Below are positions 1 through 9,576 of a DNA stretch of 64,000 nt, piece by piece (the stretch's first letter is position 1; each line of letters starts with the position of its first letter). The stretch is from Streptomyces sp. NBC_00190. Its GTDB lineage: Bacteria > Actinomycetota > Actinomycetes > Streptomycetales > Streptomycetaceae. The notes below the pieces were generated by a model that saw nothing but the letters and a program-made list of their open reading frames with translations, did not search any database and was not told where the DNA came from. A program made the position numbers and the translations under genes. The stretch covers positions 3,038,001 to 3,102,000 of the forward strand of contig NZ_CP108131.1 of NCBI RefSeq assembly GCF_036203305.1, given 5' to 3'.

Positions 1-1781
1 GCCGCCACCGGCTCCAGCACCCGGGCCCGCCCGCACCCGGCCGCCGCCTGCCGCAGCGTCTGCTCCGCGTCCTGCCCGTACCTGCGCGCCGGGCCGCGGG
101 CCGCGATCGAGCAGGCCCATTCCACCAGCGGCCCGCCGACGATGCCCGCCACCATCAGCAGCACCGGCGGCATCAGCTGCGGCTCCAGGACCCCGACGAT
201 CTGCCCGACCAGCCAAAGGCCCCCGAAGATCTGCAGCAGCGTCATCGCCGCCTGCCCCAGCACCGCCGCCGGCCACCACGCGGGCCGCGGCGGTTTGACG
301 GTGGGCACCGCGACCGCCGCGCCGAGGGTCACCGCCAGCTCGTCCAGCGCCTCCGGGAGCCGTTCGGCGCCGCGCACCGCCGTCTCCCGTACCGCCTGCG
401 CCCACGGCTCGGGCAGGCCCGCGACCGCCTCGTCGGCGACCGCCCGCACGGCCAGCTCCACCTTCTGGCGCGCGGTCACCTCCTCCTCGACGGGCGCCTC
501 GGGAACCGGCGCGCCCCGCCCGCCGATCGCCGCGAGGGCGGCCAGGCCCGCCAGCGTGCGCGGCGCGCGGCGGCTCTCGTACCACCGCCACAGCCGCAGC
601 CACGGTGTCCCGCACGCCTTTCCGGCATTGCGCCGCCAGGCCCGCTCGGCCGCGATCCCTGCCGCATAGGCGCCGACCGCCTCGGCGAGCCGGTCCTCGA
701 ACTCGGCGCGAGCCGCCTCCCCGATCTCCGGCCCCAAGTGCCCGGCCGCCACGTACAGCGGCCGCAGGCGCACCGCCGCGCGATCGACGTCGGCGGAAAT
801 CCGCCGGGTCGCGGCGCCCTTCTCCTGGGTGAACTGTCCGAGGAGCTCGCGCAGTTCCCCGACGCCTTCACCCGTCAGCGCGGAAAGTCCGAGCACCGTG
901 GCCCCCGGCTCCCCGTGCTCGCCCAGTGCGATCCCGTCCTCGTCCAGCAGCCGCCGCAGGTCGTCCAGTACGAGGTCGGCGGATTCCCCGGGCAGCCGGT
1001 CCACCTGGTTGAGCACGACGAAGGTCACCTCCGCGTGCCCGGCCAGCGGTCGCAGGTACCGCTCGTGCAGCACCGCGTCCGCGTACTTCTCCGGGTCCAC
1101 GACCCACACCACCGCGTCGACCAGCGCCAGTACGCGGTCCACGTGGTCGCGGTGCGCGCCGACCGCCGAGTCGAGGTCGGGCAGGTCGACGAGGACCATC
1201 CCGCGCAGTGCCTCCGCCTCCGAGGTCTCGCGGGGCCGGCGCCGCAGCCGCCCGGGGATCTCCAGCCGGTCCAGCAGCCCGGCGGCCCCGTCCGACCAGC
1301 TACAGGCGATGGGGGCGGCGGTGGTCGGCCGGCGCAGCCCGGTCTCGGAGATCTGCACCCCCGCGAGTGAATTGAACAGTGTGGACTTGCCGCTTCCGGT
1401 GGCCCCGGCGATCGCGACGACCGTGTGCTGCGGTGACAGCCCGCGCCGCGCGGCCGCTTCGTCCAGCACCCGGCCCGCCTCGGCGAGGGTCTTGCCGTCG
1501 AGCCGGGTCCGGGACAGCCCGACCAGCTGGCGCAGCGCGTCCAGGCGCGCGCGCAGGGCCCGCCCCTCGGGGCTGAGCGGGGGCGCGGACGCCTTGCCGC
1601 CGTCGCTGCCCGCGCCGGAGACCGCCCGGACGAGCGCCTCGTCGCCCTCGTCGCCTTCCTCGCCCTCGTTGCCCTCGCCGTCGCCCTCGGCGCCCTCGGC
1701 CGCCTCGACGGCCTTGGGGCGCGAGCGCGCGATGAGTCCGTCGTCCCAGCGGTCGTCGGTGCGGTCGGTCAGAGCGGTCAC
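1..1781 (-). CDS. dynB: Dynamin-like GTPase DynB (3' end outside window)
   Basis: Membrane-anchored dynamin-like GTPase. In Streptomyces the DynA/DynB pair stabilises FtsZ rings at sporulation septa (known for the family). The frame is open from the GTG at 1781 to the window edge, so the C-terminus is missing. Residues 22-50 form an acidic Glu/Asp/Gly stretch. The P-loop GATGSGKS lies at about 126-133, the G3 motif DLPD near 195, and a G4-like NQVD near 258. Two hydrophobic segments at about 507-550 look like paired membrane helices. The start lies 5 bases past the stop of dynA, so the two genes form one transcript. Function is assigned from domain order and gene pairing; generic annotation would be YfjP-family GTPase. 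Confidence 0.8.
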   Translation of the reverse strand, partial: MTALTDRTDDRWDDGLIARSRPKAVEAAEGAEGDGEGNEGEEGDEGDEALVRAVSGAGSDGGKASAPPLSPEGRALRARLDALRQLVGLSRTRLDGKTLAEAGRVLDEAAARRGLSPQHTVVAIAGATGSGKSTLFNSLAGVQISETGLRRPTTAAPIACSWSDGAAGLLDRLEIPGRLRRRPRETSEAEALRGMVLVDLPDLDSAVGAHRDHVDRVLALVDAVVWVVDPEKYADAVLHERYLRPLAGHAEVTFVVLNQVDRLPGESADLVLDDLRRLLDEDGIALGEHGEPGATVLGLSALTGEGVGELRELLGQFTQEKGAATRRISADVDRAAVRLRPLYVAAGHLGPEIGEAARAEFEDRLAEAVGAYAAGIAAERAWRRNAGKACGTPWLRLWRWYESRRAPRTLAGLAALAAIGGRGAPVPEAPVEEEVTARQKVELAVRAVADEAVAGLPEPWAQAVRETAVRGAERLPEALDELAVTLGAAVAVPTVKPPRPAWWPAAVLGQAAMTLLQIFGGLWLVGQIVGVLEPQLMPPVLLMVAGIVGGPLVEWACSIAARGPARRYGQDAEQTLRQAAAGCGRARVLEPVA

Positions 1782-1785
1782 CGCG

Positions 1786-3447
1786 TCACCTCTCCTTCTG
1801 CAGTACGGACAGCGCGGCAATCAGCTCGGCCTGTGGTTCCGGGGTCACTTCAAGCGCCTCCAGCGGTGCGAGCCGGCGGTCGCGTTCGGCGCGCAGCACC
1901 TGGTCGAGGTGGTCGCCGACCAGCTCCGCGCCCCGGTCGCGCAGCCGCAGGGCCGCCTGCGCGCCGACCCGTTCGGCGAGCTTCTCCCCTGCGGGCCGGG
2001 CCCGCTTGCCACCGAGGAGGGCGGCGACGAGCAGCGCCGCGACGGCGTCGGGGTCGGGGGCGGGCTGCCGGTCGAGCTGCGCGACCTCCTCCTCGGCGAG
2101 TTCCTCCAGCACGCGCCGCCAGCGCCGTACGGCCATGCCGATACGTTCCCCCGCCTCCCTGTCGGGCGTGGGCAGGGGTACGGCGCCTGCGGCGGGCTCG
2201 CGCCGCCAGGACTCGGCGATCCGCTCGTCGGCGGCGGCGACGGCGCACTGGAGCAGCGAGGCGAGGGATTCGGCGAGCGAGTCGAGGAGTTCGTCGGCGG
2301 TCGTGTCGAGGGGGTAGCCGCGCCACCGGGTCAGCGCGTCCCCGGCGAGCACGGCGCCCTGGTCGAGACGGTTGCGGACGCGCTTGCCCTCCCTCTTGTA
2401 CGCCTGCTCCACGGCCGTGGTCAGCCGTACGGCGGCGGCGTACTGGGCGGCGACGGCGGAGGCGAGTTCGGGCATCCGGCGGCCGAGCGAGTCGAGCGCG
2501 CCGAGCGCGGTCCGCCCGACGGCGTACTGCCGGGCGGCGGGGTCCTGGGCGTGGTGGGCGAGCCAAGCGGCCAGCGGCGCGACGGCGCTGCCCGGGAGCA
2601 GCCCGCCGCCGCCGGCGGATTCGGGGAGTTCGGGCACGGTGAAGCGCGGTACGTCGCCCAGCCCGGCCCGGGTGAGCAGGGCCCCATACTGCCGGGAGAC
2701 CTCGGCGAGCACCTGGTGCGGGACCCGGTCGAGGACGGTGATGAGGGTGGCCTTGTACTGCTTGGCGGTGCGCAGCAGGTGCCAGGGGACGGCGTCGGCG
2801 TACCGCGAGGCGGTAGTGACCATCACCCAGACGTCGGCGGCGCAGATGAGTTCGGCGGCGAGTGTCCGGTTCTCGACCACGAGGGAGTCGATGTCGGGGG
2901 CGTCGAGGATGGCGAGTCCGCGCGGGAGGGTGGAGACGGTCTCGATCCTCATCTCGCGGGTGGCGTGGCTGCGGCCGTGGCCGTTCGGGTGGCCGCGGCG
3001 ATGGGCGTTCGGGTGGCCGCGGTCGCGGGGCCCGGTCTTGGCGGCGGAAGGCGGCTCCTCCTCGCCGTGCGGCACCCAGACCCGCATGAGGTCGGGCAAC
3101 ACCCGCATCCCGGCGAACCAGTGGTGATCATCCGGATGGCAGACGAGCACCGGCGTACGCGTGGTGGGGCGCAGTACCCCGGCCTCGCTGACCTGCCGTC
3201 CGACGAGTGAGTTGACGAGGGTGGACTTGCCGGCCCCGGTGGACCCGCCGACGACGGCGAGCATCGGCGCCTCGGGCGCCTTCAGCCGGGGTACGAGGTA
3301 GTCATCGAGCTGTGCGAGCAGCTCGGCTCTGGTCTGGCGGGCGCGCGGAGCGCCGGGCAGGGGCAGCGGCAGACGCACGGACGCGACCCGGTCGCGCAGG
3401 GCGGACAGGGCATCGAGCAGCTGAGGCCGAACATCCAAGGTCACCAC
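1786..3447 (-). CDS. dynA: Dynamin-like GTPase DynA
   Basis: First gene of the dynAB pair, about 553 residues. The P-loop GGSTGAGKS is at residues 67-75, followed by the switch region [10 protein letters not shown], a G3 motif DAPDIDS and a G4-like TVLDRV. The rest is helical, as in bacterial dynamins, with no clear membrane pair, unlike DynB. The expected role is assembly with DynB at sporulation septa. GTG codons at 3447 and 3444 both give a sensible start (VTLDVRPQL); the frame runs further upstream, but that part reads unlike protein. No strong ribosome binding site is visible, so the start is uncertain. A possible minus-strand -10 (TATAAG) is at 3484-3489. Confidence 0.8.
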   Translation of the reverse strand: MVTLDVRPQLLDALSALRDRVASVRLPLPLPGAPRARQTRAELLAQLDDYLVPRLKAPEAPMLAVVGGSTGAGKSTLVNSLVGRQVSEAGVLRPTTRTPVLVCHPDDHHWFAGMRVLPDLMRVWVPHGEEEPPSAAKTGPRDRGHPNAHRRGHPNGHGRSHATREMRIETVSTLPRGLAILDAPDIDSLVVENRTLAAELICAADVWVMVTTASRYADAVPWHLLRTAKQYKATLITVLDRVPHQVLAEVSRQYGALLTRAGLGDVPRFTVPELPESAGGGGLLPGSAVAPLAAWLAHHAQDPAARQYAVGRTALGALDSLGRRMPELASAVAAQYAAAVRLTTAVEQAYKREGKRVRNRLDQGAVLAGDALTRWRGYPLDTTADELLDSLAESLASLLQCAVAAADERIAESWRREPAAGAVPLPTPDREAGERIGMAVRRWRRVLEELAEEEVAQLDRQPAPDPDAVAALLVAALLGGKRARPAGEKLAERVGAQAALRLRDRGAELVGDHLDQVLRAERDRRLAPLEALEVTPEPQAELIAALSVLQKER

Positions 3448-3770
3448 ATGCGAAGAATGCCCAATTTGGGACCATTTTTGAAGCTTATACGTCCCCTGCG
3501 CGCCGACCGCTACCCCAGTGGGACATCCTGGACACGACGGACGAGTGGGGCGCAGGCATAACGAGTGCACAACACCAGGGGCGCCGCGGCGCAAAAGCGA
3601 TGCGAGAATCGCACCTGCCTGCGATTATCGGGACCGCTTCACCGAACCTCCACATCGTGGCACGCGGGTGAAGCAACCGGGACAAGGCGACCGGAGCCCT
3701 ATCCTTGACCCGGCACGGACCACAGTCCCACCCCCACCAGGGGCTCCAGGCCCACCACGGCCACCTTCCG
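3448..3770. other. Intergenic region between dynA and tRNA-Arg
   Basis: About 320 bases without a supported gene. It should contain the dynA promoter on the minus strand (TATAAG at 3484-3489 is a plausible -10) and the tRNA promoter on the plus strand (TTGACC near 3704 is a plausible -35, with no convincing -10). Short open frames cross it, but none has a ribosome binding site or protein-like composition. Confidence 0.4.
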
Positions 3771-3843
3771 GCCCCCGTAGCTCAGTGGATAGAGCAGGTG
3801 CCTTCTAAGCACTTGGCCGCAGGTTCGAGTCCTGCCGGGGGCA
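3771..3843 (+). tRNA. tRNA-Arg (anticodon UCU)
   Basis: A 73-base cloverleaf. The acceptor arms GCCCCCG and CGGGGGC pair with discriminator A. The D arm begins TAGCTCAGTGG, the anticodon loop CTTCTAA carries TCT, and the T loop is GTTCGAGTC. CCA is not encoded. It reads AGA, a rare codon at this GC content. A hairpin terminator follows. No integrase or duplicated tRNA end is visible beside it. Confidence 0.95.
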
Positions 3844-3862
3844 CTCTTTCCGCACCACCCCG

Positions 3863-3887
3863 AGCCCTCCCTCCGCGGAGGGCTTTC
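3863..3887 (+). terminator. Hairpin terminator after tRNA-Arg
   Basis: Perfect 8-bp stem AGCCCTCC/GGAGGGCT with a 6-base loop, followed by TTTC, 20 bases after the tRNA. Confidence 0.7.
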
Positions 3888-3962
3888 GTGCAGGTCAGAG
3901 CAGCTTATCGGGGCACCCGTAGCGGCGGGGTAAGGGTCCTCGGCGCGCCGAGGAGACACGCC

Positions 3963-3996
3963 GGAGGGCGGGTCCCCGGTCCGGGGCCCGCCCTCC
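3963..3996. terminator. GC-rich hairpin terminator
   Basis: A ten-pair outer stem GGAGGGCGGG/CCCGCCCTCC, a bulged T, then CCCC/GGGG. It sits between the tRNA transcript and the convergent small gene ending at 4073, so it probably stops transcription from either side. Confidence 0.55.
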
Positions 3997-4072
3997 GCGT
4001 TCGTCCTTTATCACCTCTGACCGCCCCGTGTCGCGGCGCTGCCCCGGCCATGCACCTGTTTCGGACGAGGCG

Positions 4073-4198
4073 TCAGCGGCCGGTCGTGCCGCCGCCGCTC
4101 TCCCGGCGCCTGCGGTTGCGCCGGCCGAGGGCTCCCGCCAAACCGATCAAGGCGCCTGTGAGCGCGCCGCCCACGAGGATGCGCAGCAGGTCTTCCAT
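4073..4198 (-). CDS. Small membrane protein, 41 residues
   Basis: Begins MEDLLRILVGGALTGALIGL, has one hydrophobic, Gly/Ala-rich helix (about residues 5-25) and ends in a very basic tail (RRNRRRR). The ATG at 4198 follows a GGGGGAG ribosome binding site at good spacing, which supports this start over a longer upstream reading. I do not recognise a family. The positive tail after the helix suggests a single-pass protein with the tail in the cytoplasm. Confidence 0.55.
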   Translation of the reverse strand: MEDLLRILVGGALTGALIGLAGALGRRNRRRRESGGGTTGR

Positions 4199-4295
4199 CG
4201 AGTACTCCCCCTCTGGGCCGGGTCGCCGATCGACCACGAACGGGGACACTAGCGACGTGCGGGCGGCCTGGCTTGGACAAATCTGACCTCGCCCG

Positions 4296-5162
4296 TCACA
4301 GGGTGAGGGCGCCCTCCGCCACACGGGCGGCGGACATCCGGCCGGGGGTGGTCCCGGCCAGGGCGCGGAACTCGCGGTTGAGATGAGCCTGGTCGTAGAA
4401 GCCGCAGACAGCGGTCACGTCGGTGAGATTCGCGCCCTCGCGGGTGAGCAGCCCTACGGCCCGGTGGAAACGCAGTACCCGGGCGGACATCTTGGGCGCC
4501 AGGCCGATCTGTTCGGTGAACCGTCGGACCAGGTAGCCCTGGCTCCAGCCCACTTCGGCCGCGATCCGGCCGACCGGGATCGCCCCGCCGGCGCGGGACA
4601 GCAGGTGCCAGGCGTGGCTCACCTCGGGCGCGGGACGCGGGCCGCGCCCGATGCGGGCCGACAGGGCGTTGTCCAGCAGGTCGAAACGGGCTCCCCAGTC
4701 GCCGGTGGCCGCCAGTTGTTCCACCAGCACTCCGGCCTCGGGTCCAAGGACGTCGCGGAGCTCGACCACCCTGTTGGTCAACTCGCTCATCGGCACGGCG
4801 AACAGCCGGAAGGCACCCAGTGGGGTCAACTCGAGCCGGATCGCCTCCTGGCCACCGGGGTGGTCGCACACCCGGGGCCCGTCCTCCAGACCCGCGACCA
4901 GCGAGCCGGTCACCTGGCTGTCCGGGCTCGCCTCCCCCAGCCGTCGGACCTGGGCGAACGGCTCCCCCAGGCTGATCACCACGACGGCCCGGCCGGTGGG
5001 AACCAGCCGCACCCGGTACGGCGAGGCCGCCGCCTCCCAGTAGCCGGCATAGCTGTGCACGAACGGGCGCAACTGGGGAGGCCACGGCCGGGTCACCCGC
5101 CACCGGTCACCCACGCGAGTCATCTCGACTCCCGGACCGGCCACGCCCGAGATTCCGGCCAT
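4296..5162 (-). CDS. AraC-family transcriptional regulator
   Basis: About 288 residues. The N-terminal part (around residues 20-150) resembles the sensor domain found in AraC proteins with segments such as LVPTGRAVVVISLGEP. The C-terminal 100 residues carry two helix-turn-helix units (VGRIAAEVGWSQGYLVRRF and VTAVCGFYDQAHLNREFRA) in the usual AraC order. The ATG at 5162 has GGGAGG about 8 bases upstream, better than the ATG ten codons earlier. It lies downstream of the phospholipase gene on the same strand, 128 bases away. Its ligand and targets cannot be read from sequence. Confidence 0.85.
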   Translation of the reverse strand: MAGISGVAGPGVEMTRVGDRWRVTRPWPPQLRPFVHSYAGYWEAAASPYRVRLVPTGRAVVVISLGEPFAQVRRLGEASPDSQVTGSLVAGLEDGPRVCDHPGGQEAIRLELTPLGAFRLFAVPMSELTNRVVELRDVLGPEAGVLVEQLAATGDWGARFDLLDNALSARIGRGPRPAPEVSHAWHLLSRAGGAIPVGRIAAEVGWSQGYLVRRFTEQIGLAPKMSARVLRFHRAVGLLTREGANLTDVTAVCGFYDQAHLNREFRALAGTTPGRMSAARVAEGALTL

Positions 5163-5290
5163 CGGTACGTCCCTCCCCGAATGGATCGACACCTCGAACG
5201 ATAGGGCCCGGCCGTTCGATCGGACGAGGAGCGCTCCTCACGGCCGAAGCCGTACGCCCCTTGGGCGCGGGCCGTGCCGGGCGCGTGCGG

Positions 5291-5749
5291 CTAGGAGATC
5301 CCGAGGACCCGGACCGCCTGGTAGTACGTCCACGCCGTGCTGTCGCAGGAGCCTTTGCGGGTGCTCGAGTAGTGCGCGCAGACCCTCTTCAGGTCCTCGT
5401 GGAAGGCGAGGTCCAGCCGGGACTTGGCGGCCGGAAACAGCCCTGCCGCCCGGTGGTTGCGGTAGCCGAAGTCGTGCCGTGCGCAGGCCATCCGGAAGGG
5501 GAAGCCGAAGGGGTTGTCGGGGGAGCTGGTGCAGTAGTCGGTCGACCAGTCGAAGCCGTACGCCGCCCAGCCGGCCCGGTTCTCGCGCGCCGTCGCCCAG
5601 GCCTCGTAGCTCGCCTCGCTGGTCTGCGTCCAGGTGCTGAGCACCAGGGGCTTGTCCGCGGGGGCTGCCGATGCCGGGGTGGCGACGGCGAGGACGGCGG
5701 CCATCGCGGCTGCGGCGAAGGCGGGGAGGGGGGTGAGGCGGCGGCGCAT
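5291..5749 (-). CDS. Secreted phospholipase A2
   Basis: A 152-residue precursor. A basic N-terminus (MRRRLTPLP), hydrophobic core and ATPASA|AP cleavage site give a signal peptide of about 29 residues, leaving a mature enzyme of about 120, the usual size for Streptomyces phospholipase A2. The catalytic core CARHDFGYRN is present, along with FDWSTDYC, DNPFGFPF and a closing SCDSTAWTYYQAV; the cysteines can form the two family disulphides. It hydrolyses the sn-2 ester of phospholipids outside the cell with calcium. The ATG at 5749 follows a perfect AGGAGG, which fixes the start. Confidence 0.9.
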   Translation of the reverse strand: MRRRLTPLPAFAAAAMAAVLAVATPASAAPADKPLVLSTWTQTSEASYEAWATARENRAGWAAYGFDWSTDYCTSSPDNPFGFPFRMACARHDFGYRNHRAAGLFPAAKSRLDLAFHEDLKRVCAHYSSTRKGSCDSTAWTYYQAVRVLGIS

Positions 5750-5899
5750 GGCATTCCTCCTGGAGCGGGCGGCGGACGGCGCCCGGACTCCCCGTGCGGC
5801 CACGGACCGCGCACCGTCGCCCTGCGCCGCCCTCTCAACGACGGACGGGGCCGCTCCGTATCGCCTGCCGCCACCGCCGGGCGGCACTCCGCCCGTCCG

Positions 5900-6697
5900 T
5901 CAAAGAGCCCCGTCCCCGGCCCCGGCCCCGGCCCGCGCCAGCACCCGGGCGGCCGCCTCGGCGAAGCCTTCCGGGTTGTCCAGCATGATGTTGTGCCCGC
6001 AGCCGGGGACGGCCAGTACGGCGACACCCGCCGCCCGCAGCGCGTCGGCTCCCGCAAGCGGGCCGTCCGCCTCGGGCAGCAGGAAGCCGCGCGGAATCCT
6101 GAGGCCCAGCAGGAGCTCGCGCATGGTGGGCTCGGTGCCCGCGACCAGGTGGACGGCGCTGCGGTGCAGGGCGGTCCGGCCGGCCAGCCGCATCGTGGAC
6201 CACCAGTGCGCCCCGACACGGTCGCGCACCTCGGCCCACCCGCCCGCCAGGAACTCCTCCTCGGTGTAGGAGGAGATCCCGCTGCTCCCGGACGTACCGG
6301 GTACGCGGGGCAGCGGATCCAGGTTGGCGTCGACGAGCACCAGCCGGGAGACCAGGCGGGGGTGCCGGGCGGCGAGCACGATGGCGACGGATCCGCCCAT
6401 GCTGTGCGCGATCAGCTCCGCGCCGTGCGCCCCGGCCTCGGTGAGGGCGGCCGCCAGCGCGTCGGCATGCGCCTCAAGGGTGTAGGAGAAGTCCCCGGGC
6501 CGGTCGCTGTGCCCGTGGCCCAGCAGGTCGACCAGCAGGGAACGGCGCCCCGCCAGCAGCGGATGGACGGCGCTCGCCGCGAAGTACGCGGGCGAGCTGG
6601 CCCCGAGCCCGTGCACGTAGACCCGGGCCGGTTCCTCCCCCGGCAGTTCCACCCAGCGGATCCGGTCGCCGTTCGCGGTGACGGCAGCGCTTCGCAC
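5900..6697 (-). CDS. Alpha/beta hydrolase
   Basis: About 265 residues with an alpha/beta hydrolase fold. It has an oxyanion motif VHGLG near residue 29, the LLVDLLGHGHSDRP segment, the nucleophile elbow HSMGGS, and a late CGHNIMLDNPEGF segment holding the likely catalytic His. No signal peptide, so cytoplasmic. The substrate is not evident; an esterase or lipase-like role is the safe description. The GTG at 6697 follows GGGGGAG. The gene is divergent from the phosphopantetheinyl transferase, with a tandem-repeat promoter region between them. Confidence 0.8.
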   Translation of the reverse strand: MRSAAVTANGDRIRWVELPGEEPARVYVHGLGASSPAYFAASAVHPLLAGRRSLLVDLLGHGHSDRPGDFSYTLEAHADALAAALTEAGAHGAELIAHSMGGSVAIVLAARHPRLVSRLVLVDANLDPLPRVPGTSGSSGISSYTEEEFLAGGWAEVRDRVGAHWWSTMRLAGRTALHRSAVHLVAGTEPTMRELLLGLRIPRGFLLPEADGPLAGADALRAAGVAVLAVPGCGHNIMLDNPEGFAEAAARVLARAGAGAGDGAL

Positions 6698-6724
6698 GAT
6701 GTACTCCCCCGTGTGTTTCCCCGT

Positions 6725-6773
6725 ACTTCCCGGCACTTGCCGGTACTTGCCGGTCTTGCCGGTACTTCCCGTG
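6725..6773. repeat. Five tandem 10-bp repeats in a divergent promoter
   Basis: Consecutive units of about 10 bases (ACTTCCCGGC, ACTTGCCGGT, ACTTGCCGGT, CTTGCCGGT, ACTTCCCGT) lie between the hydrolase start (6697) and the transferase start (6843). A period of about one helical turn puts the same edge on one DNA face. Confidence 0.7.
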
Positions 6774-6842
6774 GGGCCGAGGATAGCCAGCCCCCGACGG
6801 GCGCATCCCGGCTCGTCTACCCTCGGTCAGGTGATCGAGTAC

Positions 6843-7529
6843 ATGAACCCGCTCGGCGGCGACGCACCGCGGACCGGCACGGCCCCCGAGGGCGCGGCCG
6901 TCGCGGTGTGGTCCCTGGACACCTCGCTGGAGTCGGTCGGCGGGCACGAGGTCGCCGCGGCGGTGGCGCTGCTGGACGCCGGCGAACAGGAGCGCGCCGG
7001 GAAGCTGTTGCGGCCCGCGGACCGGCAGCGGTACCTCGCCTCGCACCTGGCGCTGCGCGTGCTGCTCGGCAGCTACCTGGGGCAGGCTCCGGAGCAGGTC
7101 CTGCTGGTCCGGGAGGAGTGCCCCTGCTGCGGAGGCCCGCACGGGCGGCCCGCCGTGGCCGGCGGCGCGGTCCACTTCTCCCTCTCGCACAGCGGCGACG
7201 TGGCCTACCTGGCCTTCGCCGGGGTGCCGGTCGGCGTCGACGTGGAGGAGACACCGGGCCCCGACGCGGTGGCCGACGTCATGCCCCTGCTGCACCCGGC
7301 GGAGGTCGCCGAGCTGACCGCGCTCCCGGAGCCGGCCCGCAGGCCCGCCCTCGCCCGTGTCTGGAGCCGCAAGGAGGCCTGCCTCAAGGCCGAAGGCACG
7401 GGCCTGGCCCGCGGCGTGACCGAACCGTACGTCGGCTCCGCCGCCGCCCCGGCCTCCGTACCGGGCTGGACGCTACGGGACCTCCCGGCCCCCGCGGGCT
7501 ACGCGGCGGCCGTGGCCGTGCGGGCCTGA
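6843..7529 (+). CDS. 4'-phosphopantetheinyl transferase (Sfp type)
   Basis: About 228 residues. It transfers the phosphopantetheine arm of CoA to a serine of acyl or peptidyl carrier proteins. The family motifs are in order: RYLASHLALRVLLG (CoA-binding side), the FSLSHSGDVAYLAFA segment, GVDVEE with the Mg-binding acids, and WSRKEACLKAEGTG. The compact Sfp-like length indicates a broad-specificity enzyme for secondary metabolism rather than AcpS. ATG 6843 is used here; GTG 6831, four codons upstream and in frame, is equally possible for a leaderless mRNA. No biosynthetic cluster lies beside it, so its partner carrier is unknown. Confidence 0.85.
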   Translation: MNPLGGDAPRTGTAPEGAAVAVWSLDTSLESVGGHEVAAAVALLDAGEQERAGKLLRPADRQRYLASHLALRVLLGSYLGQAPEQVLLVREECPCCGGPHGRPAVAGGAVHFSLSHSGDVAYLAFAGVPVGVDVEETPGPDAVADVMPLLHPAEVAELTALPEPARRPALARVWSRKEACLKAEGTGLARGVTEPYVGSAAAPASVPGWTLRDLPAPAGYAAAVAVRA

Positions 7530-7595
7530 GGGCTCGCACCCGCCCGGCGCGCGCCGCGGCCACAGCCGTCGGGGCAGGCCCGGCGGCCGCCTCGG

Positions 7596-7643
7596 CCGGG
7601 TCCCGCCCCGGGTCCCGCCCCGGGTCCTGCCCCGGGCGCCGCC
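7596..7643. repeat. Four tandem 12-bp GC-rich repeats
   Basis: CCGGGTCCCGCC repeated four times (third copy with one change, fourth diverged) between the transferase and the next gene. It may form structure in the mRNA; no gene lies across it. Confidence 0.75.
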
Positions 7644-7699
7644 CGCCACGCCGCGTCGAAATCCGCGTCCGCGCATGCCGTCCCGGCATCATCGTCGCC

Positions 7700-8116
7700 A
7701 TGGACATCCGCCGGGCCCGTACCACCGCCGAACTCACCGCCGCCGAGTCCCTCTTCGACGGGCCCGCCCGCGCGGAGTGGTGCGAGCGCTTCCTCGCCGC
7801 GCCGGGGCACCTGATGCTCATCGCGTACGTGGACGGAGTACCGGCCGGCATGGTCTCCGGCGTCGAGATGAGCCACCCCGACAAGGGCACCGAGATGTGC
7901 CTGTACGAGCTCTCCGTGGACGAGGGCTACCGGCGCCGCGGGATCGGCCGCGCCCTGGCCCTGGCGCTCGCCGACGAGGCCCGGGCACGCGGCTGTTACG
8001 GCATGTGGGTGGGGGTCGACACGGACAACGAGGCGGCCCTGGCCACGTACGCCTCCGCCGGAGCCCGCGACGAGGGCGTCTTCGCCATGCGCGGCTGGCC
8101 CCTGGACGCGAAGTAG
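7700..8116 (+). CDS. GNAT-family N-acetyltransferase
   Basis: About 138 residues. The acetyl-CoA binding motif is RRRGIGRALALALADEARA (around residue 74), preceded by the beta strand CLYELSVDEGY and followed by YGMWVGVDTDNEAALATYASAGA, the usual GNAT order. It acetylates an amine on a small molecule or protein; the acceptor is unknown. The ATG at 7700 is the first start giving the full fold (MDIRRARTTAEL). Confidence 0.85.
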   Translation: MDIRRARTTAELTAAESLFDGPARAEWCERFLAAPGHLMLIAYVDGVPAGMVSGVEMSHPDKGTEMCLYELSVDEGYRRRGIGRALALALADEARARGCYGMWVGVDTDNEAALATYASAGARDEGVFAMRGWPLDAK

Positions 8117-8194
8117 CTCCCGCGGCGGCGTGTCGTGCGCCCAGTCGGCGCACCCTCCGCGCGCCTGCGCCGCCCGTCGCCGAGCATCGGCCAC

Positions 8195-9376
<1,182 letters not shown>

Positions 9377-9402
9377 CGTCGGTCACCGACCAGTCGGTAT
9401 CC

Positions 9403-9435
9403 GATGTGCCAGCAGACCCGTTCTGATGGCACATC
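9403..9435. promoter_or_regulatory. Perfect 9-bp inverted repeat upstream of the WxL-like gene
   Basis: Arms GATGTGCCA (9403-9411) and TGGCACATC (9427-9435) are separated by 15 bases, starting 27 bases after the protease stop and 140-170 bases before the next start. It could be a terminator stem (no T run), an operator or part of a 5' leader. Confidence 0.5.
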
Positions 9436-9576
9436 AATTTCTGTGTGCTTCGGGCGAAAACAAGTCATTGACTTCTCATCACCGCGACGCGTCAATGTCG
9501 GCCACCGCACCGGCTCGGCCTCCCCCACACAGCGGGTGGGGGGAGGGGTTCGTCATGACGAAGGAGTCGCGACCCA

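Noticed and set aside
829..3210. Long open frame on the strand opposite dynAB
   Set aside because: It mirrors the third-position GC of the two real genes, shows no family motif, and overlaps their GTPase motifs. The same applies to long opposite-strand frames at 12051-15617 and 37277-41287.
3771..3843. tRNA-Arg as an attachment site for an integrated element
   Set aside because: No integrase, excisionase or duplicated tRNA 3' end is visible on either side.
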